Notes: generated by a model not told the origin, from the sequence alone. A stretch of DNA of 64,000 nt from Oscillospiraceae bacterium (GCA_015063885.1 SVTH01000008.1:1-64000); one strand, 5' to 3'; shown: positions 24,429-34,886, counted from the stretch's first letter. Made by a program: numbers and translations.

Positions 24429-25112
24429 TTATTCCAAGGGATTTCTTTCGGTACCGATCTTGACGCGTTTGTGACGCTTCGTCACCTGTGCAAAAGCATC
24501 ACGGATCTTGGTTTCGGGCTGACAAGTAAAACGAATAAACAAATAGCGCGTACCGTCGGAAAGCTGACTGTAAACGTATGCCTCTTCGGTTGCAGGTCTG
24601 ACAAAATATCTCGTCAAGGAAAAATGTTGAAATTTGATGGGATTCCCTTTCATGTAGGAAAACATATTCTTCCAGTCGTGCTTCGTGATCTTTTCCGTGG
24701 AGAAGCCAACCTCATTTTGCTGATGAGTGGAGGTCACTGTCACAGCGCTTCCGTTGAACTCCACGTGGGAGATCTCGGAATAAGTCCAGGAGAAAACGTC
24801 GGCGGCAAGAGCACCCACGCACAAATAAACGGCACGGTCTGTTATGACCAGATAACGGCGATTCAAAAGCAACATGGGCAAATAAAACCCGGGTACAACA
24901 ATTGCAATAATGGCAACCATGGGCAAATATATAAACATGGGCATTACCCAGTACAGCATAAAGAAAACCAGAGCCAATGTAACAACGAGAATGATTGAGC
25001 CAACATAGTCGGATGCTCTCTTTTGCTTTTTCTCCACTGTAAGGATCTTTTCGTCGGGGGTGCCTGTTTGGAGGATATAATCGGTCAATTGCTCGGTGAT
25101 GGAACGTTTCAT
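24429..25112 (-). CDS. Membrane protein of unknown function with PH-like domain (first of pair)
   Basis: This 227-residue protein starts behind AAGGAGAG. Two helices around residues 35-85 are followed by YLVITDRAVYLCVG, FSWTYSEISHVEFNG and a C-terminal RHKRVKIG, the same layout as the downstream gene. The two share about the same length, topology and motif order but little exact sequence. It is first in a two-gene operon with its own promoter. Confidence 0.72.
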   Translation of the reverse strand: MKRSITEQLTDYILQTGTPDEKILTVEKKQKRASDYVGSIILVVTLALVFFMLYWVMPMFIYLPMVAIIAIVVPGFYLPMLLLNRRYLVITDRAVYLCVGALAADVFSWTYSEISHVEFNGSAVTVTSTHQQNEVGFSTEKITKHDWKNMFSYMKGNPIKFQHFSLTRYFVRPATEEAYVYSQLSDGTRYLFIRFTCQPETKIRDAFAQVTKRHKRVKIGTERNPLE

Positions 25113-25150
25113 CGGTCTCTCCTTGACGATCGTGCGATTATTTCAAACGT

Positions 25151-25179
25151 ATTTTAGCATACATAGACGGATTTGTCAA
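25151..25179 (-). promoter_or_regulatory. Promoter of the paired membrane-protein operon
   Basis: TTGACA (25174-25179) and TAAAAT (25151-25156) on the minus strand are 17 bases apart. Confidence 0.88.
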
Positions 25180-25186
25180 GGGGGGG

Positions 25187-25222
25187 AAAAGAAAACGGCG
25201 AGGGATGGACTCCCCCGCCGTT
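25187..25222 (-). terminator. Terminator of the groES-groEL operon
   Basis: AACGGCG (25194-25200) pairs with CGCCGTT (25216-25222); the inner stem includes GG/CC. On the minus strand the stem is followed by TTTTCTTTT. It lies 15 bases past the groEL stop. Confidence 0.88.
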
Positions 25223-25237
25223 GTTTTGCGGATTCGA

Positions 25238-26881
<1,644 letters not shown>

Positions 26882-26894
26882 TTACCTCCAAAAA

Positions 26895-27191
<297 letters not shown>

Positions 27192-27255
27192 TCATAGGTA
27201 TGAAAAAGATTGATGTCTTGTTTGGCAAAATAAGGAAACTTACTTTGCACGGTAT

Positions 27256-27261
27256 ATTGTA
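27256..27261 (-). promoter_or_regulatory. Probable -10 element of groES-groEL
   Basis: TACAAT on the minus strand lies about 80 bases before the groES start. The hexamer 17 bases upstream is TTTTCT, a weak -35. The CIRCE operator sits upstream of this -10 rather than overlapping the transcription start, so another promoter nearer the operator cannot be excluded. Confidence 0.45.
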
Positions 27262-27312
27262 GCCCACCTTCGTGAACAAGAAAAGGGATAATTGTGAACA
27301 AATTGTAAACTG

Positions 27313-27339
27313 TTAGCACTCTTGGTTGTCGAGTGCTAA
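27313..27339. promoter_or_regulatory. CIRCE operator (HrcA binding site)
   Basis: TTAGCACTC (27313-27321), nine bases, GAGTGCTAA (27331-27339) is an exact consensus CIRCE inverted repeat. HrcA bound here represses groESL and is released on heat or folding stress. No hrcA gene is in the window. Confidence 0.98.
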
Positions 27340-27400
27340 AAACATACTTGGGAGCTTCCTGGGATTTATCGGAAAAATCCTATTTTCGACGGGCTTTTCG

Positions 27401-27429
27401 TTTGGCACTTCCTTTTTCGGTGTGCCAAA
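27401..27429. terminator. Hairpin after the RlmL-like gene
   Basis: TTTGGCAC (27401-27408) pairs with GTGCCAAA (27422-27429) four bases past the methyltransferase stop. No clear T-run follows on the minus strand, so it may be a weak terminator or mRNA-stabilising stem. Confidence 0.5.
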
Positions 27430-27432
27430 AGA

Positions 27433-28551
27433 TCATTTGAAGAACTGGTAGAAGCCGCAACGGATCATACCGTTATACAGCTTACGCACCTTGTTGGCCC
27501 GTCTTCCGAAGAATTGCTCGAATTTTTCGTCGGAGGAGATGATGTAGAGCTGCCAGGAGGGGACTTCCTTTTGGAAGGCCTTCCCCATGGCGGCAGTTAA
27601 GTCCCTGGCCTGCTGAAGATCCAGGAGGCGCTCCCCATAGGGCGGATTGGTGACGATGGTGCCTCTTGCCTCCGATTCCGGAGAACGGAAATTACGCACG
27701 TCCGCAACACGGAAGACAATACGATCCTCCACCCCTGCACGGCGGGCGTTTTCTTTTGCCATAGCGACGCACATGGGATCGATGTCGTATGCGTAGATCT
27801 TGGATGCCCAGGAACGGATCTCACTTGCGGCCTTGGCTCGTTCTTCCTTCCAAATGGTAGAAGAAAGCATTGAAAAGCTTTCGGCGGCAAAGGAACGTCT
27901 CAAGCCCGGGGCGATATTCCCGGTGAGCAGAGCTGCTTCGATGGCGATGGTGCCTGAACCGCAAAGAGGGTCTACCAACAAAACGTTTTCTCTGGGGCGG
28001 GACATCTTCACCATACCTGCGGCCAGGGTCTCACGAAGAGGCGCCGCATTGGAGACAGGACGGTAGCCCCGTTTGTGGAGAGTGGTTCCCGTGGTGTCGA
28101 TCATCAAGTGGACCTCGTCCTTGAGGATGAAGAACTCGATCTGATACAAGGGGCCGCTTTCCGGCAGACGGGCGATGTGATAAACGGAGGCAAGCCTGTC
28201 CACCACCGCTTTCTTGGTGATCTTCTGGCAATCGGGAATGGAATACAAGGCGGAGCGGACGGAGTGTCCTTTCACAGGGAAGGCGCCTTCCTTGCCCACG
28301 TAGTCCTCCCAGGGGATGGCTTTCGTGCCCTGGTAGAGCTCCTCAAAGGTGGTGGCACGGAACCGGGACAGCAGGATCATCACCCGCTCCGCATAGCGCA
28401 AGCGGATGTTACACACGGCGATGGCGGATTCGGGAGCGGAAAAGATCACTCTTCCGTCGATGGTCTCTACCCGCTGATATCCCAGGGCGTCGATCTCTTC
28501 GCCCAAAACTTTTTCCAGCCCGAACAGGCAGGTTGCAACAAGTTGTATCAT
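27433..28551 (-). CDS. THUMP-domain 23S rRNA guanine-N2 methyltransferase (RlmL/YpsC-like)
   Basis: The ATG at 28551 has GAGGAA upstream; the longer frame reads back into the fumarase gene. The 372-residue protein has an N-terminal ferredoxin-like region (ATCLFGLEKVLGEEI), a THUMP domain and a Rossmann methyltransferase. The latter has the SAM-binding DPLCGSGTIAIEAAL and catalytic TNPPYGERL. It methylates a guanine of 23S rRNA. It follows the fumarase gene by 17 bases. Confidence 0.93.
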   Translation of the reverse strand: MIQLVATCLFGLEKVLGEEIDALGYQRVETIDGRVIFSAPESAIAVCNIRLRYAERVMILLSRFRATTFEELYQGTKAIPWEDYVGKEGAFPVKGHSVRSALYSIPDCQKITKKAVVDRLASVYHIARLPESGPLYQIEFFILKDEVHLMIDTTGTTLHKRGYRPVSNAAPLRETLAAGMVKMSRPRENVLLVDPLCGSGTIAIEAALLTGNIAPGLRRSFAAESFSMLSSTIWKEERAKAASEIRSWASKIYAYDIDPMCVAMAKENARRAGVEDRIVFRVADVRNFRSPESEARGTIVTNPPYGERLLDLQQARDLTAAMGKAFQKEVPSWQLYIISSDEKFEQFFGRRANKVRKLYNGMIRCGFYQFFK

Positions 28552-28568
28552 AAACGGTTCCTCGGTTT

Positions 28569-29402
28569 TTAAATGGTGATATCTGCGTGGCGGGTAGCGT
28601 GACAGGAAATGTTCACTGCCACGGGAAGGCCTGCAATATGGGTGGCATAGGTCTCCACGGATGCCCACAGGGCAGTAACGCCCTTGCCCAGGCCTTGAAC
28701 ACCCACGCCGCTTTGGTTGACAGCGGAAAGGATCGCTTCCTCCAGGTCGCCGTGAACGGGATGATGCTCCCCTACGGTGCGGAGAAGGGCTTTCTTGGCA
28801 AGAACGGCGGAGTAATCAAAGGTGCCGCCGATGCCGATACCGATGACCAACGGCGGGCAGGGATTGCCGCCGGAAATTTTCACGGTTTCTGTGATAAAGG
28901 AGATGATCTCCTCACGGGAGGCCGTGGGATTGAACATTCTGATGCGGCTCATATTTTCGCTTCCGAAGCCTTTGGGGAGCGCGAAGAGACGGATCTTGTC
29001 CCCGGGAACCAGCTCGGTGTAGAGCACTGCGGGGGTATTGTCTTCGGAATTGACCCGCAAAAGAGGATCGGAGACCACGGATTTGCGGAGGCATCCTTCT
29101 TGGTATGCCAAGCGAACGCCTTCATTGACGGCTTCCCGAAAGGAGCCGCCTATAAGATGCACGTCCTGGCCGACCTCTGCAAAGACAACTGCCATGCCCG
29201 TGTCCTGGCAGATGGGAACGCCGTTTTTTGCTGCCTCTGCATTATCGCAGATGATCCCCAGCATGGTGGCGGCAGGCTCTTCGCATTCTCCGTCTCTTGC
29301 ACGGCAAAGACGCCCATACACGTCTTCGGGAAGGTGATAGTTGGCTTTTATAAACAGCTCCTTTACCCCTTGGGTAACGGCTGAAACGTCTATGGTTCTC
29401 AT
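28569..29402 (-). CDS. Fumarate hydratase class I, alpha subunit (or tartrate dehydratase alpha)
   Basis: The ATG at 29402 is used; an upstream TTG is too close to AAAGGAC. The 277-residue protein is the iron-sulfur subunit, with the three cluster cysteines in ICQDTG, GGNPCPP and ISCHATRH. It interconverts fumarate and malate when paired with a beta subunit. The beta-subunit gene that normally follows is missing: the next gene is a rRNA methyltransferase. The terminator at 29427-29450 isolates it from the upstream operon. Tartrate dehydratase is a related possibility. Confidence 0.88.
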   Translation of the reverse strand: MRTIDVSAVTQGVKELFIKANYHLPEDVYGRLCRARDGECEEPAATMLGIICDNAEAAKNGVPICQDTGMAVVFAEVGQDVHLIGGSFREAVNEGVRLAYQEGCLRKSVVSDPLLRVNSEDNTPAVLYTELVPGDKIRLFALPKGFGSENMSRIRMFNPTASREEIISFITETVKISGGNPCPPLVIGIGIGGTFDYSAVLAKKALLRTVGEHHPVHGDLEEAILSAVNQSGVGVQGLGKGVTALWASVETYATHIAGLPVAVNISCHATRHADITI

Positions 29403-29426
29403 AGGATCCAAAGTCCTTTCGTTGCT

Positions 29427-29450
29427 TGAAAAAAACGGGACTTGCCCGTT
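29427..29450 (-). terminator. Terminator of the hup-S1 operon
   Basis: AACGGG (29434-29439) pairs with CCCGTT (29445-29450). On the minus strand it is followed by a long T-run. It lies just past the S1-protein stop. Confidence 0.88.
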
Positions 29451-29467
29451 CGTTTCAATATGTTCGT

Positions 29468-29827
29468 TTATTTCCCCCGGGAGCGCACACGGCGAAGCTC
29501 CCCCAGCTTTTCGTCACTGACGGTCTTGAAGCGCTCCAGCATCTCCTCAAACTCCACGGGTCTGCCGGGAGAGGTGAACAGCATGGGCTGGGCACTTTTC
29601 GATTTCTTCAGCGTCAGCGAAATTCTTCCTTTTTCATCCACGGAAAGAATACGGGGTTCCACTTCCTGGCCGACGGTGAGAAAATCCTCCACGTCGGAAA
29701 CGTAAACGTCCGAGACCTGGGAGATGTGGATCAAGCCGTTGGATCCATCCTCCAGTCTGACAAAGGCGCCGAACTTGGTGATGCCGGTGACCTTGCCTTT
29801 GCACGTCCTGCCTGCTTCTGCCTGCAT
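29468..29827 (-). CDS. S1-domain RNA-binding protein (YabR-like)
   Basis: The 119-residue protein is one S1 OB fold (GKVTGITKFGAFVRLEDGSNGLIHISQVS) plus a short charged C-terminal helix. Such proteins occur next to divIC and yabQ across Bacillota. RNA binding is expected and the specific target is unknown. It is last in the hup-rqcP-yabP-yabQ-divIC transcript. Confidence 0.9.
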   Translation of the reverse strand: MQAEAGRTCKGKVTGITKFGAFVRLEDGSNGLIHISQVSDVYVSDVEDFLTVGQEVEPRILSVDEKGRISLTLKKSKSAQPMLFTSPGRPVEFEEMLERFKTVSDEKLGELRRVRSRGK

Positions 29828-29856
29828 GGACTGCCCCCTTGCGGTTCCGTTATAAT

Positions 29857-30138
29857 TTATTCGGCGACATCGTTATAGAACAGGATCTCGTTGGGATAAC
29901 GGTAATCCAGCTTCTCTCTTGCGTAACGCTCGATATACGCCGCATTGGTTTCTTCGGATAAACGGTAGTTGGTCTCCTCAATATCATCCTGCAAATCGGC
30001 AATATCGCTTTCCAACTGAGCACGCTCACGACGGAGGGTATTGAGACTGATCTGCATATTGATCACGGAAATGAACAGGACCACAAGGATCCCGCCCAAG
30101 GCGAACTTAACCGCCAGACCGGTTCTTTGACGTGACAT
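29857..30138 (-). CDS. divIC: Septum formation initiator, DivIC/FtsL family
   Basis: The 93-residue protein has a short cytoplasmic end, one membrane helix (about 9-27) and a leucine-zipper-like coiled coil (LRRERAQLESDIADLQDDI) ending in YARE...YPNEILFY, as in DivIC. It belongs to the divisome complex with FtsL and DivIB. It starts inside the end of yabQ (32-base overlap) behind AAGGAGA. Confidence 0.9.
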   Translation of the reverse strand: MSRQRTGLAVKFALGGILVVLFISVINMQISLNTLRRERAQLESDIADLQDDIEETNYRLSEETNAAYIERYAREKLDYRYPNEILFYNDVAE

Positions 30139-30568
30139 TTTCAGATCTCCTTTTGATCAAACGACGGGTGCCGAAGCCCCTTTGGGCACGGCGGACAATG
30201 ACGACGGTCTGCACTTGGGTGCAAACCACCCTTTTTAAATAACGGATGGGCGGAGAAAGCCTGCGAGCGATGGCTGCGCACACTCTGCGGAACAATCTGC
30301 CCAAGGTATAATACCAAATGACGAACCCCAAAACAACTCCGGGGAAGGCGTAAAAACGCATCCGCCCGAAGGAAAGATTGAAAAACAAAAGCATCATGCC
30401 TGCCGAACAGATCAAGGCAAAGAGGAGATCCTCGATGCAGATCAGCCAGGTCGCCCGGGGGTGCATACGGTGGGAAAGGCGGAAAAACTCATATACAAAC
30501 CCAAAAAACGCACCCAGGATCACAGACCACAACGCCAACAGGGTATGAAGAAGATAATCGACACTCAT
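30107..30568 (-). CDS. yabQ: Spore cortex biosynthesis protein YabQ
   Basis: The 153-residue membrane protein has three to four helices and a basic C-terminus. Family, gene order and size match YabQ, which is needed for spore cortex peptidoglycan. It overlaps yabP by 4 bases and divIC by 32. Its presence marks an endospore former. Confidence 0.85.
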   Translation of the reverse strand: MSVDYLLHTLLALWSVILGAFFGFVYEFFRLSHRMHPRATWLICIEDLLFALICSAGMMLLFFNLSFGRMRFYAFPGVVLGFVIWYYTLGRLFRRVCAAIARRLSPPIRYLKRVVCTQVQTVVIVRRAQRGFGTRRLIKRRSENVTSKNRSGG

Positions 30569-30837
30569 GCACCGAAGAATCTGCCCAAGCCCCTCTTGCG
30601 AGGCTTGAGATCGTCCAGATAAACGATGGCGTCCACGTTCCCCAAGAGGGTGACTTCCCCGTTTTCCAGGGAAAGACTGCTGACGGAAAGCTCCGTCCCG
30701 CTGACGTTCAAAACAGAATCCCCGAGAGACATGCTCACGTTGTTCTCATCGAAGCTGATCACTTCCGTAACGGCTGTGATCTTCAAAACCCGGCGATCCG
30801 TTAAGGTCAAGCCGTGGATGGGTGTCTGTGAATTCAT
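30565..30837 (-). CDS. yabP: Sporulation protein YabP
   Basis: The 90-residue protein contains the family pattern LTDRRVLKITAV and FDENNVSMSLGDSVLNVSG and ends in KRGLGRFFGA. YabP acts in the mother cell with YabQ during cortex formation. The ATG at 30837 has AGGCAGGT upstream; the longer frame reaches back with no ribosome site. Confidence 0.92.
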   Translation of the reverse strand: MNSQTPIHGLTLTDRRVLKITAVTEVISFDENNVSMSLGDSVLNVSGTELSVSSLSLENGEVTLLGNVDAIVYLDDLKPRKRGLGRFFGA

Positions 30838-30898
30838 ATGCGATACCTGCCTCTTGCAATTGATCCTACGGTGAAAGCATATGAAGGCTATGAAATTT

Positions 30899-31141
30899 TT
30901 ATGACAGGATCTCGTACATCTCAGCCGCTTCCGCCTTGGCAACGTGATCGCTGACGGAAAGGACCTTCAGACGGGTGGTACGGTTCCCGAAGGTGATCTC
31001 CAGGATATCCCCCACCTTCACGTCGTAGGACGCCTTGGCACGCCTGCCGTTGGCAAGGACGAGAGATTCGTCACAGGCCTCGTTGGCGACGGTACGGCGC
31101 TTGATGATACGGGAAACTTTCAGGAATTTATCTAATCTCAT
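30899..31141 (-). CDS. rqcP: S4-domain RNA-binding protein RqcP (YabO)
   Basis: The 80-residue protein is a single S4 domain starting MRLDKFLKVSRIIKRRTVANEAC. RqcP works with RqcH in adding alanine tails to nascent chains on stalled 50S subunits, a ribosome quality-control step. It lies between hup and yabP, the usual place. Confidence 0.93.
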   Translation of the reverse strand: MRLDKFLKVSRIIKRRTVANEACDESLVLANGRRAKASYDVKVGDILEITFGNRTTRLKVLSVSDHVAKAEAAEMYEILS

Positions 31142-31159
31142 ACTTCAATTGAAAGACAG

Positions 31160-31187
31160 ATTACCGGGTGATCGCTCACCCGGTAAT
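31160..31187. terminator. Perfect 12-bp hairpin between hup and rqcP
   Basis: ATTACCGGGTGA (31160-31171) pairs exactly with TCACCCGGTAAT (31176-31187). Only a weak T-run follows on the minus strand. It probably attenuates, so that hup is expressed more strongly than the genes beyond it. Confidence 0.65.
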
Positions 31188-31203
31188 ACGTTGCAAAACA
31201 GAA

Positions 31204-31482
31204 TCAGTCTTTAGCAACAGCTTCCTTCAAGCACTTGCCGGGGATGAAGGTGGGAAGCTTGGTCGCCTTGATGGTGATGGCCTGGTTGGTTCTGGGGTTA
31301 CGGCCGCTACGCTCTGCGCGCTCCTTGATCTTAAAGGTGCCGAAGCCTGCAACCTGAACCTTGCCGCCGGTAGCCAGCTCGTCTTCGATTGCGTTGAATA
31401 CAGCGTTTACAGCTGCCTCAGCGTCCTTCTTCTTGAGGCCGGTATTGGATGCTACGATCTCGATCAAAGTGGTTTTCGTCAT
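31204..31482 (-). CDS. hup: HU-type DNA-binding protein
   Basis: The 92-residue protein matches HU throughout: MTKTTLIEIVA, the flexible arm with GRNPRTNQAITIKATKLPTF and the end FIPGKCLKEAV. It bends and compacts DNA. A consensus promoter and strong AAAAGGAG site upstream suit a highly expressed nucleoid protein. Confidence 0.97.
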   Translation of the reverse strand: MTKTTLIEIVASNTGLKKKDAEAAVNAVFNAIEDELATGGKVQVAGFGTFKIKERAERSGRNPRTNQAITIKATKLPTFIPGKCLKEAVAKD

Positions 31483-31522
31483 GATTGATTACTCCTTTTC
31501 AATAATCATAAGTCTTGAGGGT

Positions 31523-31551
31523 ATTATATCACACAAATTTGGGATTTGCAA
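31523..31551 (-). promoter_or_regulatory. Promoter of hup
   Basis: TTGCAA (31546-31551), 17 bases and TATAAT (31523-31528) on the minus strand lie about 40 bases before the start codon, in the gap after mazG. Confidence 0.85.
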
Positions 31552-31594
31552 TAGGATTTTGGAATATTTCCACAAAAATATGGAATTTTTGTCA

Positions 31595-32401
31595 CTATGT
31601 AACATCCATTTTGGCAATCTTCCAATAGGCTAACAGATTCTCTCTGCTGTTTTCGCTGATCTTCATACCTGCGGAAAGGCTTTGGGCTTCCACGGAGGCA
31701 AACCGCTTCAGATACTTTTCGCAAGCCTTGGTCAGCGCCAGCTCGGGATCCACGCCGTGAAGGCGGGCGGCATTGACGGTGGAGAGAAGCAGGTCGCCGA
31801 ACTCCTCTTCGATATGGTCGAAGTCCCCTTCCGCGATGGCTTCCTTCACCTCTGCAAGCTCGTCGTCCACTTTAGCAATAGATTCGGGAGCTTCCCAGTC
31901 GAAACCGAATTTGCGGGATTTCTTTCCCAGCTTGTCGGCACGCATCAAGGCGGGCAAAGTACGGGGAATGGCCTGCAGGGTCTCGGTAGCGGTGGTAAAG
32001 CTGTGGGAGTTGGCTTTGATGGCTTCCCAGTCCTTCAAGGGCTTTCCCTCGCTGTCGAAAACACGGTCACCGAAAACGTGGGGATGGCGGATGATCATTT
32101 TGCGGCAGATCTCGTCGCAAACGTCCGCCAGGTCAAACCAGCCGTCCTCTTCCGCAATACGGGAATGGAACACCACCTGGAACAGAACGTCGCCAAGCTC
32201 CTCCCGCATACCCGCAAGGTCCTTGTTGTCGATGGTCTCCACCGTTTCGTAGACCTCCTCCAGGAAGTTCATGCGGATGCTCTCGTGGGTCTGCTCCTTG
32301 TCCCAGGGACAGCCCTGGGGAGAGCGAAGGATCTCCACCACGGTGCGAAGATCTTCGAAGGTATATCGTTCTTTACTGCAAAGCGTTTCAATCCGATTCA
32401 T
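31595..32401 (-). CDS. mazG: Nucleoside triphosphate pyrophosphohydrolase MazG
   Basis: The start at 32401 has AAGGG upstream and overlaps spoVB by 14 bases. The 268-residue protein has two MazG helical domains. The first has GCPWDKEQTHESI and the metal motif EEVYE...EELGD. It hydrolyses NTPs to NMPs and can lower (p)ppGpp-related stress or clear damaged nucleotides. The order spoVB-mazG-hup-rqcP-yabP-yabQ-divIC is conserved in Bacillota. Confidence 0.95.
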   Translation of the reverse strand: MNRIETLCSKERYTFEDLRTVVEILRSPQGCPWDKEQTHESIRMNFLEEVYETVETIDNKDLAGMREELGDVLFQVVFHSRIAEEDGWFDLADVCDEICRKMIIRHPHVFGDRVFDSEGKPLKDWEAIKANSHSFTTATETLQAIPRTLPALMRADKLGKKSRKFGFDWEAPESIAKVDDELAEVKEAIAEGDFDHIEEEFGDLLLSTVNAARLHGVDPELALTKACEKYLKRFASVEAQSLSAGMKISENSRENLLAYWKIAKMDVT

Positions 32402-34058
32402 GTAACAAGCCCTTTCTGACAAGGAAGGCTGCCAATCTGCCGCCCATGGGGAGCAGGCGCACCTCGTCGGCGGTGATGCCTTTGAACAAAAGCATAGTGA
32501 CCACGTAGATTCCAACGGCAACGATTCCCGTGATCAGCAAAAGAACAAGGGCGTTCAATCTGCCACCGCCATTCAGCACCCCGGATAACAGACGGTATAC
32601 CAGGGTAGCGCCGCCGCAGGTGAGCAGGGCACAGAGAGCGGGACGCGCAAACAGCTTACCGGGAGAAAGACTGGCAGTGGTATGCTTCCCAAGGAAGTAG
32701 AGGTTCAAACAGGCCGCCACAAAATAACAGCTGATGGAGCTGACGGGAGCTCCGTAAATACCAAGGAAGCCGGAAACGCCGAAGTACTCGATCAACGCCA
32801 TACAGACCACGCCTACGCCCACGGAGACCATGGGGAGCCAGATCTTCCCCACCGCTTGCAGTAATGCGTTGGTGGTGGAGACGATGGCCATAAAGATGAT
32901 GCCTATAGCCAGGATCATCAAGGTGCCGGAGGACACGGTGAGAGCGTCGATACGGGTATATTGATCCAAAGCACCCTGATACAGGATGGAAAGGCAGGAG
33001 GGCGCCGTTGCGATCAGAAAGGCCGCACTGGGCAAGCCGATGATGGCGCTGATACGAATGGATTGCACGATGCTGTTGTTGGCGTTCTTCACGTCTTTTA
33101 CAGACAAGGCGGCGGAAACCAAGGGTAACACGCTGATGGCAATGGGATAGATCAGCGTGGAGGGCAACAGATCCGCAATGGCGGTGGAATAAGAGGTGTA
33201 GGCGGTATAAAGATCCTGGGCCACCTCTTCGGTTGCGCCGCCGATCATCAGACATTTCTTGATGAGCACCGTATCAATAAAGGTGGAAAGATACAGCGCA
33301 GAGGAGGTGATGGTGGCGGGCAAGGCGATGATCAGAATCTTTTTGGTCAAGGCACAAGTGCGCTCGGAACGAAGGTCCGTGCCCGCGGGACGCTTCTTCT
33401 TGGTAAAGAAGCGGTAGACGAACAGGAGCACCATCTCCAAAAACATACCCACGGTGATGCCGCTGACGGCACAAGCCGCCTGGACGTGAGGCGTATAGCC
33501 TGCGTTGGCCGCCCACACGGTGGCGCCAAGGCCCAAGCCCATTTTCAAAGCGGCCTCGATCAGCTGGCCGATGGCGGTGGGGTACATATTGTGAAGCCCC
33601 TGGTAATACCCGCGGAAGGCGGAGCAGACGCAGACGAACAGCAAGGTGGGGGCGATAATATACGCCGCCAGAACGCTTTCGTTATGTCCGGTTGCGCCAA
33701 AGAAGGGCTTTGCCAGCAGGATCATTGCCAGAGTAGCCGCAAACCCCAGCAAGGTAAAGACTGTCAGCGCCACGCGGAAGGTGCGCTGAACCTCCTTTTC
33801 CCTGCCCTGCTTGGCGGAGGCGGAGATCATACGGCTGATGGCAACGGGCAATCCGCTGGTGGAGACCATGTACAGCATGGCGTACAGGGAATACGCCGCG
33901 CTGAAGATGCCCATATGCTCCCCGAGGATGTTCGCCAGGGGGATCTTGAACAGCACGCCGATGATCTTCACAACAAAGCTGGAAACGGAGATGATCCCCG
34001 CTTCCACCAAAAAACTTTTATTCTTTTTTTGTCCTTGTGCTTTTTCCAATTCCGACAT
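32388..34058 (-). CDS. spoVB: MOP-superfamily flippase, stage V sporulation protein B-like
   Basis: The 556-residue protein has about 14 membrane helices and starts with SFLVEAGIISVSSFVVKIIGVLFKIPLANILG, broadly like SpoVB and related lipid-linked oligosaccharide flippases. SpoVB is required for spore cortex and probably moves lipid-linked precursors. Position next to mazG supports this subtype over MurJ or teichoic exporters. Confidence 0.88.
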   Translation of the reverse strand: MSELEKAQGQKKNKSFLVEAGIISVSSFVVKIIGVLFKIPLANILGEHMGIFSAAYSLYAMLYMVSTSGLPVAISRMISASAKQGREKEVQRTFRVALTVFTLLGFAATLAMILLAKPFFGATGHNESVLAAYIIAPTLLFVCVCSAFRGYYQGLHNMYPTAIGQLIEAALKMGLGLGATVWAANAGYTPHVQAACAVSGITVGMFLEMVLLFVYRFFTKKKRPAGTDLRSERTCALTKKILIIALPATITSSALYLSTFIDTVLIKKCLMIGGATEEVAQDLYTAYTSYSTAIADLLPSTLIYPIAISVLPLVSAALSVKDVKNANNSIVQSIRISAIIGLPSAAFLIATAPSCLSILYQGALDQYTRIDALTVSSGTLMILAIGIIFMAIVSTTNALLQAVGKIWLPMVSVGVGVVCMALIEYFGVSGFLGIYGAPVSSISCYFVAACLNLYFLGKHTTASLSPGKLFARPALCALLTCGGATLVYRLLSGVLNGGGRLNALVLLLITGIVAVGIYVVTMLLFKGITADEVRLLPMGGRLAAFLVRKGLLHESD

Positions 34059-34064
34059 AAAAAA

Positions 34065-34886
34065 TCAAATAAACTCTCTCAATAAGGAATCCTCAGGCAC
34101 GGCGCTGTCCGGCAACAGAGGGATGGGCTTCAGGATCTCGATAAGCTCCTTTGCCTGGGGTGTATGGGGATGCTCCGGGGGAAGCTTCTCCAGCAATTCG
34201 ATGGCGTCGTCCGCCAAAATACTGCGCTCGTAATCAAAAAAGGTGTTGATCTTTGCATCCGCAAGATACACGAAGGGCTCGATGGTCTCCTTTTCGGAGC
34301 TGCGGACGGTATCCCACTGATCGAAGGTCTGTGCGGCGTCCGCAGCACGGTAGCGGGAATCTCTGACCAGACGACGCAACAAACGGCCGTCAATGCCGTC
34401 TTCCGCTTCGGAATACAAATAGATGCGGTAAAGGGTCTCCTCGGCAGTTCCTTTTGCACAGATGGCAGGGTTCAGGGCGTGGAGACCTTCCACGATGGTG
34501 ATGCCGCCAGGCACAGGCGTCAAGGTACGGTAAGCATCCGTACGGCGCTTACAGGTGAAATCGTAAAACGGGATGGGCGCAGGCTCGCCCAGGGAGAGAA
34601 GATGCATGGTCTCCTGCAGCAGGTCCAGGCGGAGACTGCCCAAGCCCTCGATATCGGGCTTGCCGTTGGGGAGGTAGATCGCATTTTCGGGGTTGCGGTA
34701 GTAATCATCCAGGGAGATGCTGTCCACGTGTCTGCCGCCTTTTTCAATAAGACGGGCAAGCTTTTTCGTGGTGGTGGTCTTCCCTGCGCAGGAACCGCCT
34801 GCAATGAGAACCAATTTTAACTTCTCATTTTTGCAGATCTCGTCGGCACAGTCACGCAGACGCTGTTCGTACAGTTCCTCTTTCAT
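34065..34886 (-). CDS. Uridine kinase-like P-loop kinase
   Basis: The 273-residue protein has Walker A GGSCAGKTTTTKK, SISLDDYYRNPE (the substrate-binding DDYY of uridine kinase) and a lid region RLVRDSRYR. Bacillota often encode this domain fused behind a TGS domain; here it stands alone. It probably phosphorylates uridine or a related nucleoside. It starts 3 bases after the hemZ stop. Confidence 0.82.
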   Translation of the reverse strand: MKEELYEQRLRDCADEICKNEKLKLVLIAGGSCAGKTTTTKKLARLIEKGGRHVDSISLDDYYRNPENAIYLPNGKPDIEGLGSLRLDLLQETMHLLSLGEPAPIPFYDFTCKRRTDAYRTLTPVPGGITIVEGLHALNPAICAKGTAEETLYRIYLYSEAEDGIDGRLLRRLVRDSRYRAADAAQTFDQWDTVRSSEKETIEPFVYLADAKINTFFDYERSILADDAIELLEKLPPEHPHTPQAKELIEILKPIPLLPDSAVPEDSLLREFI

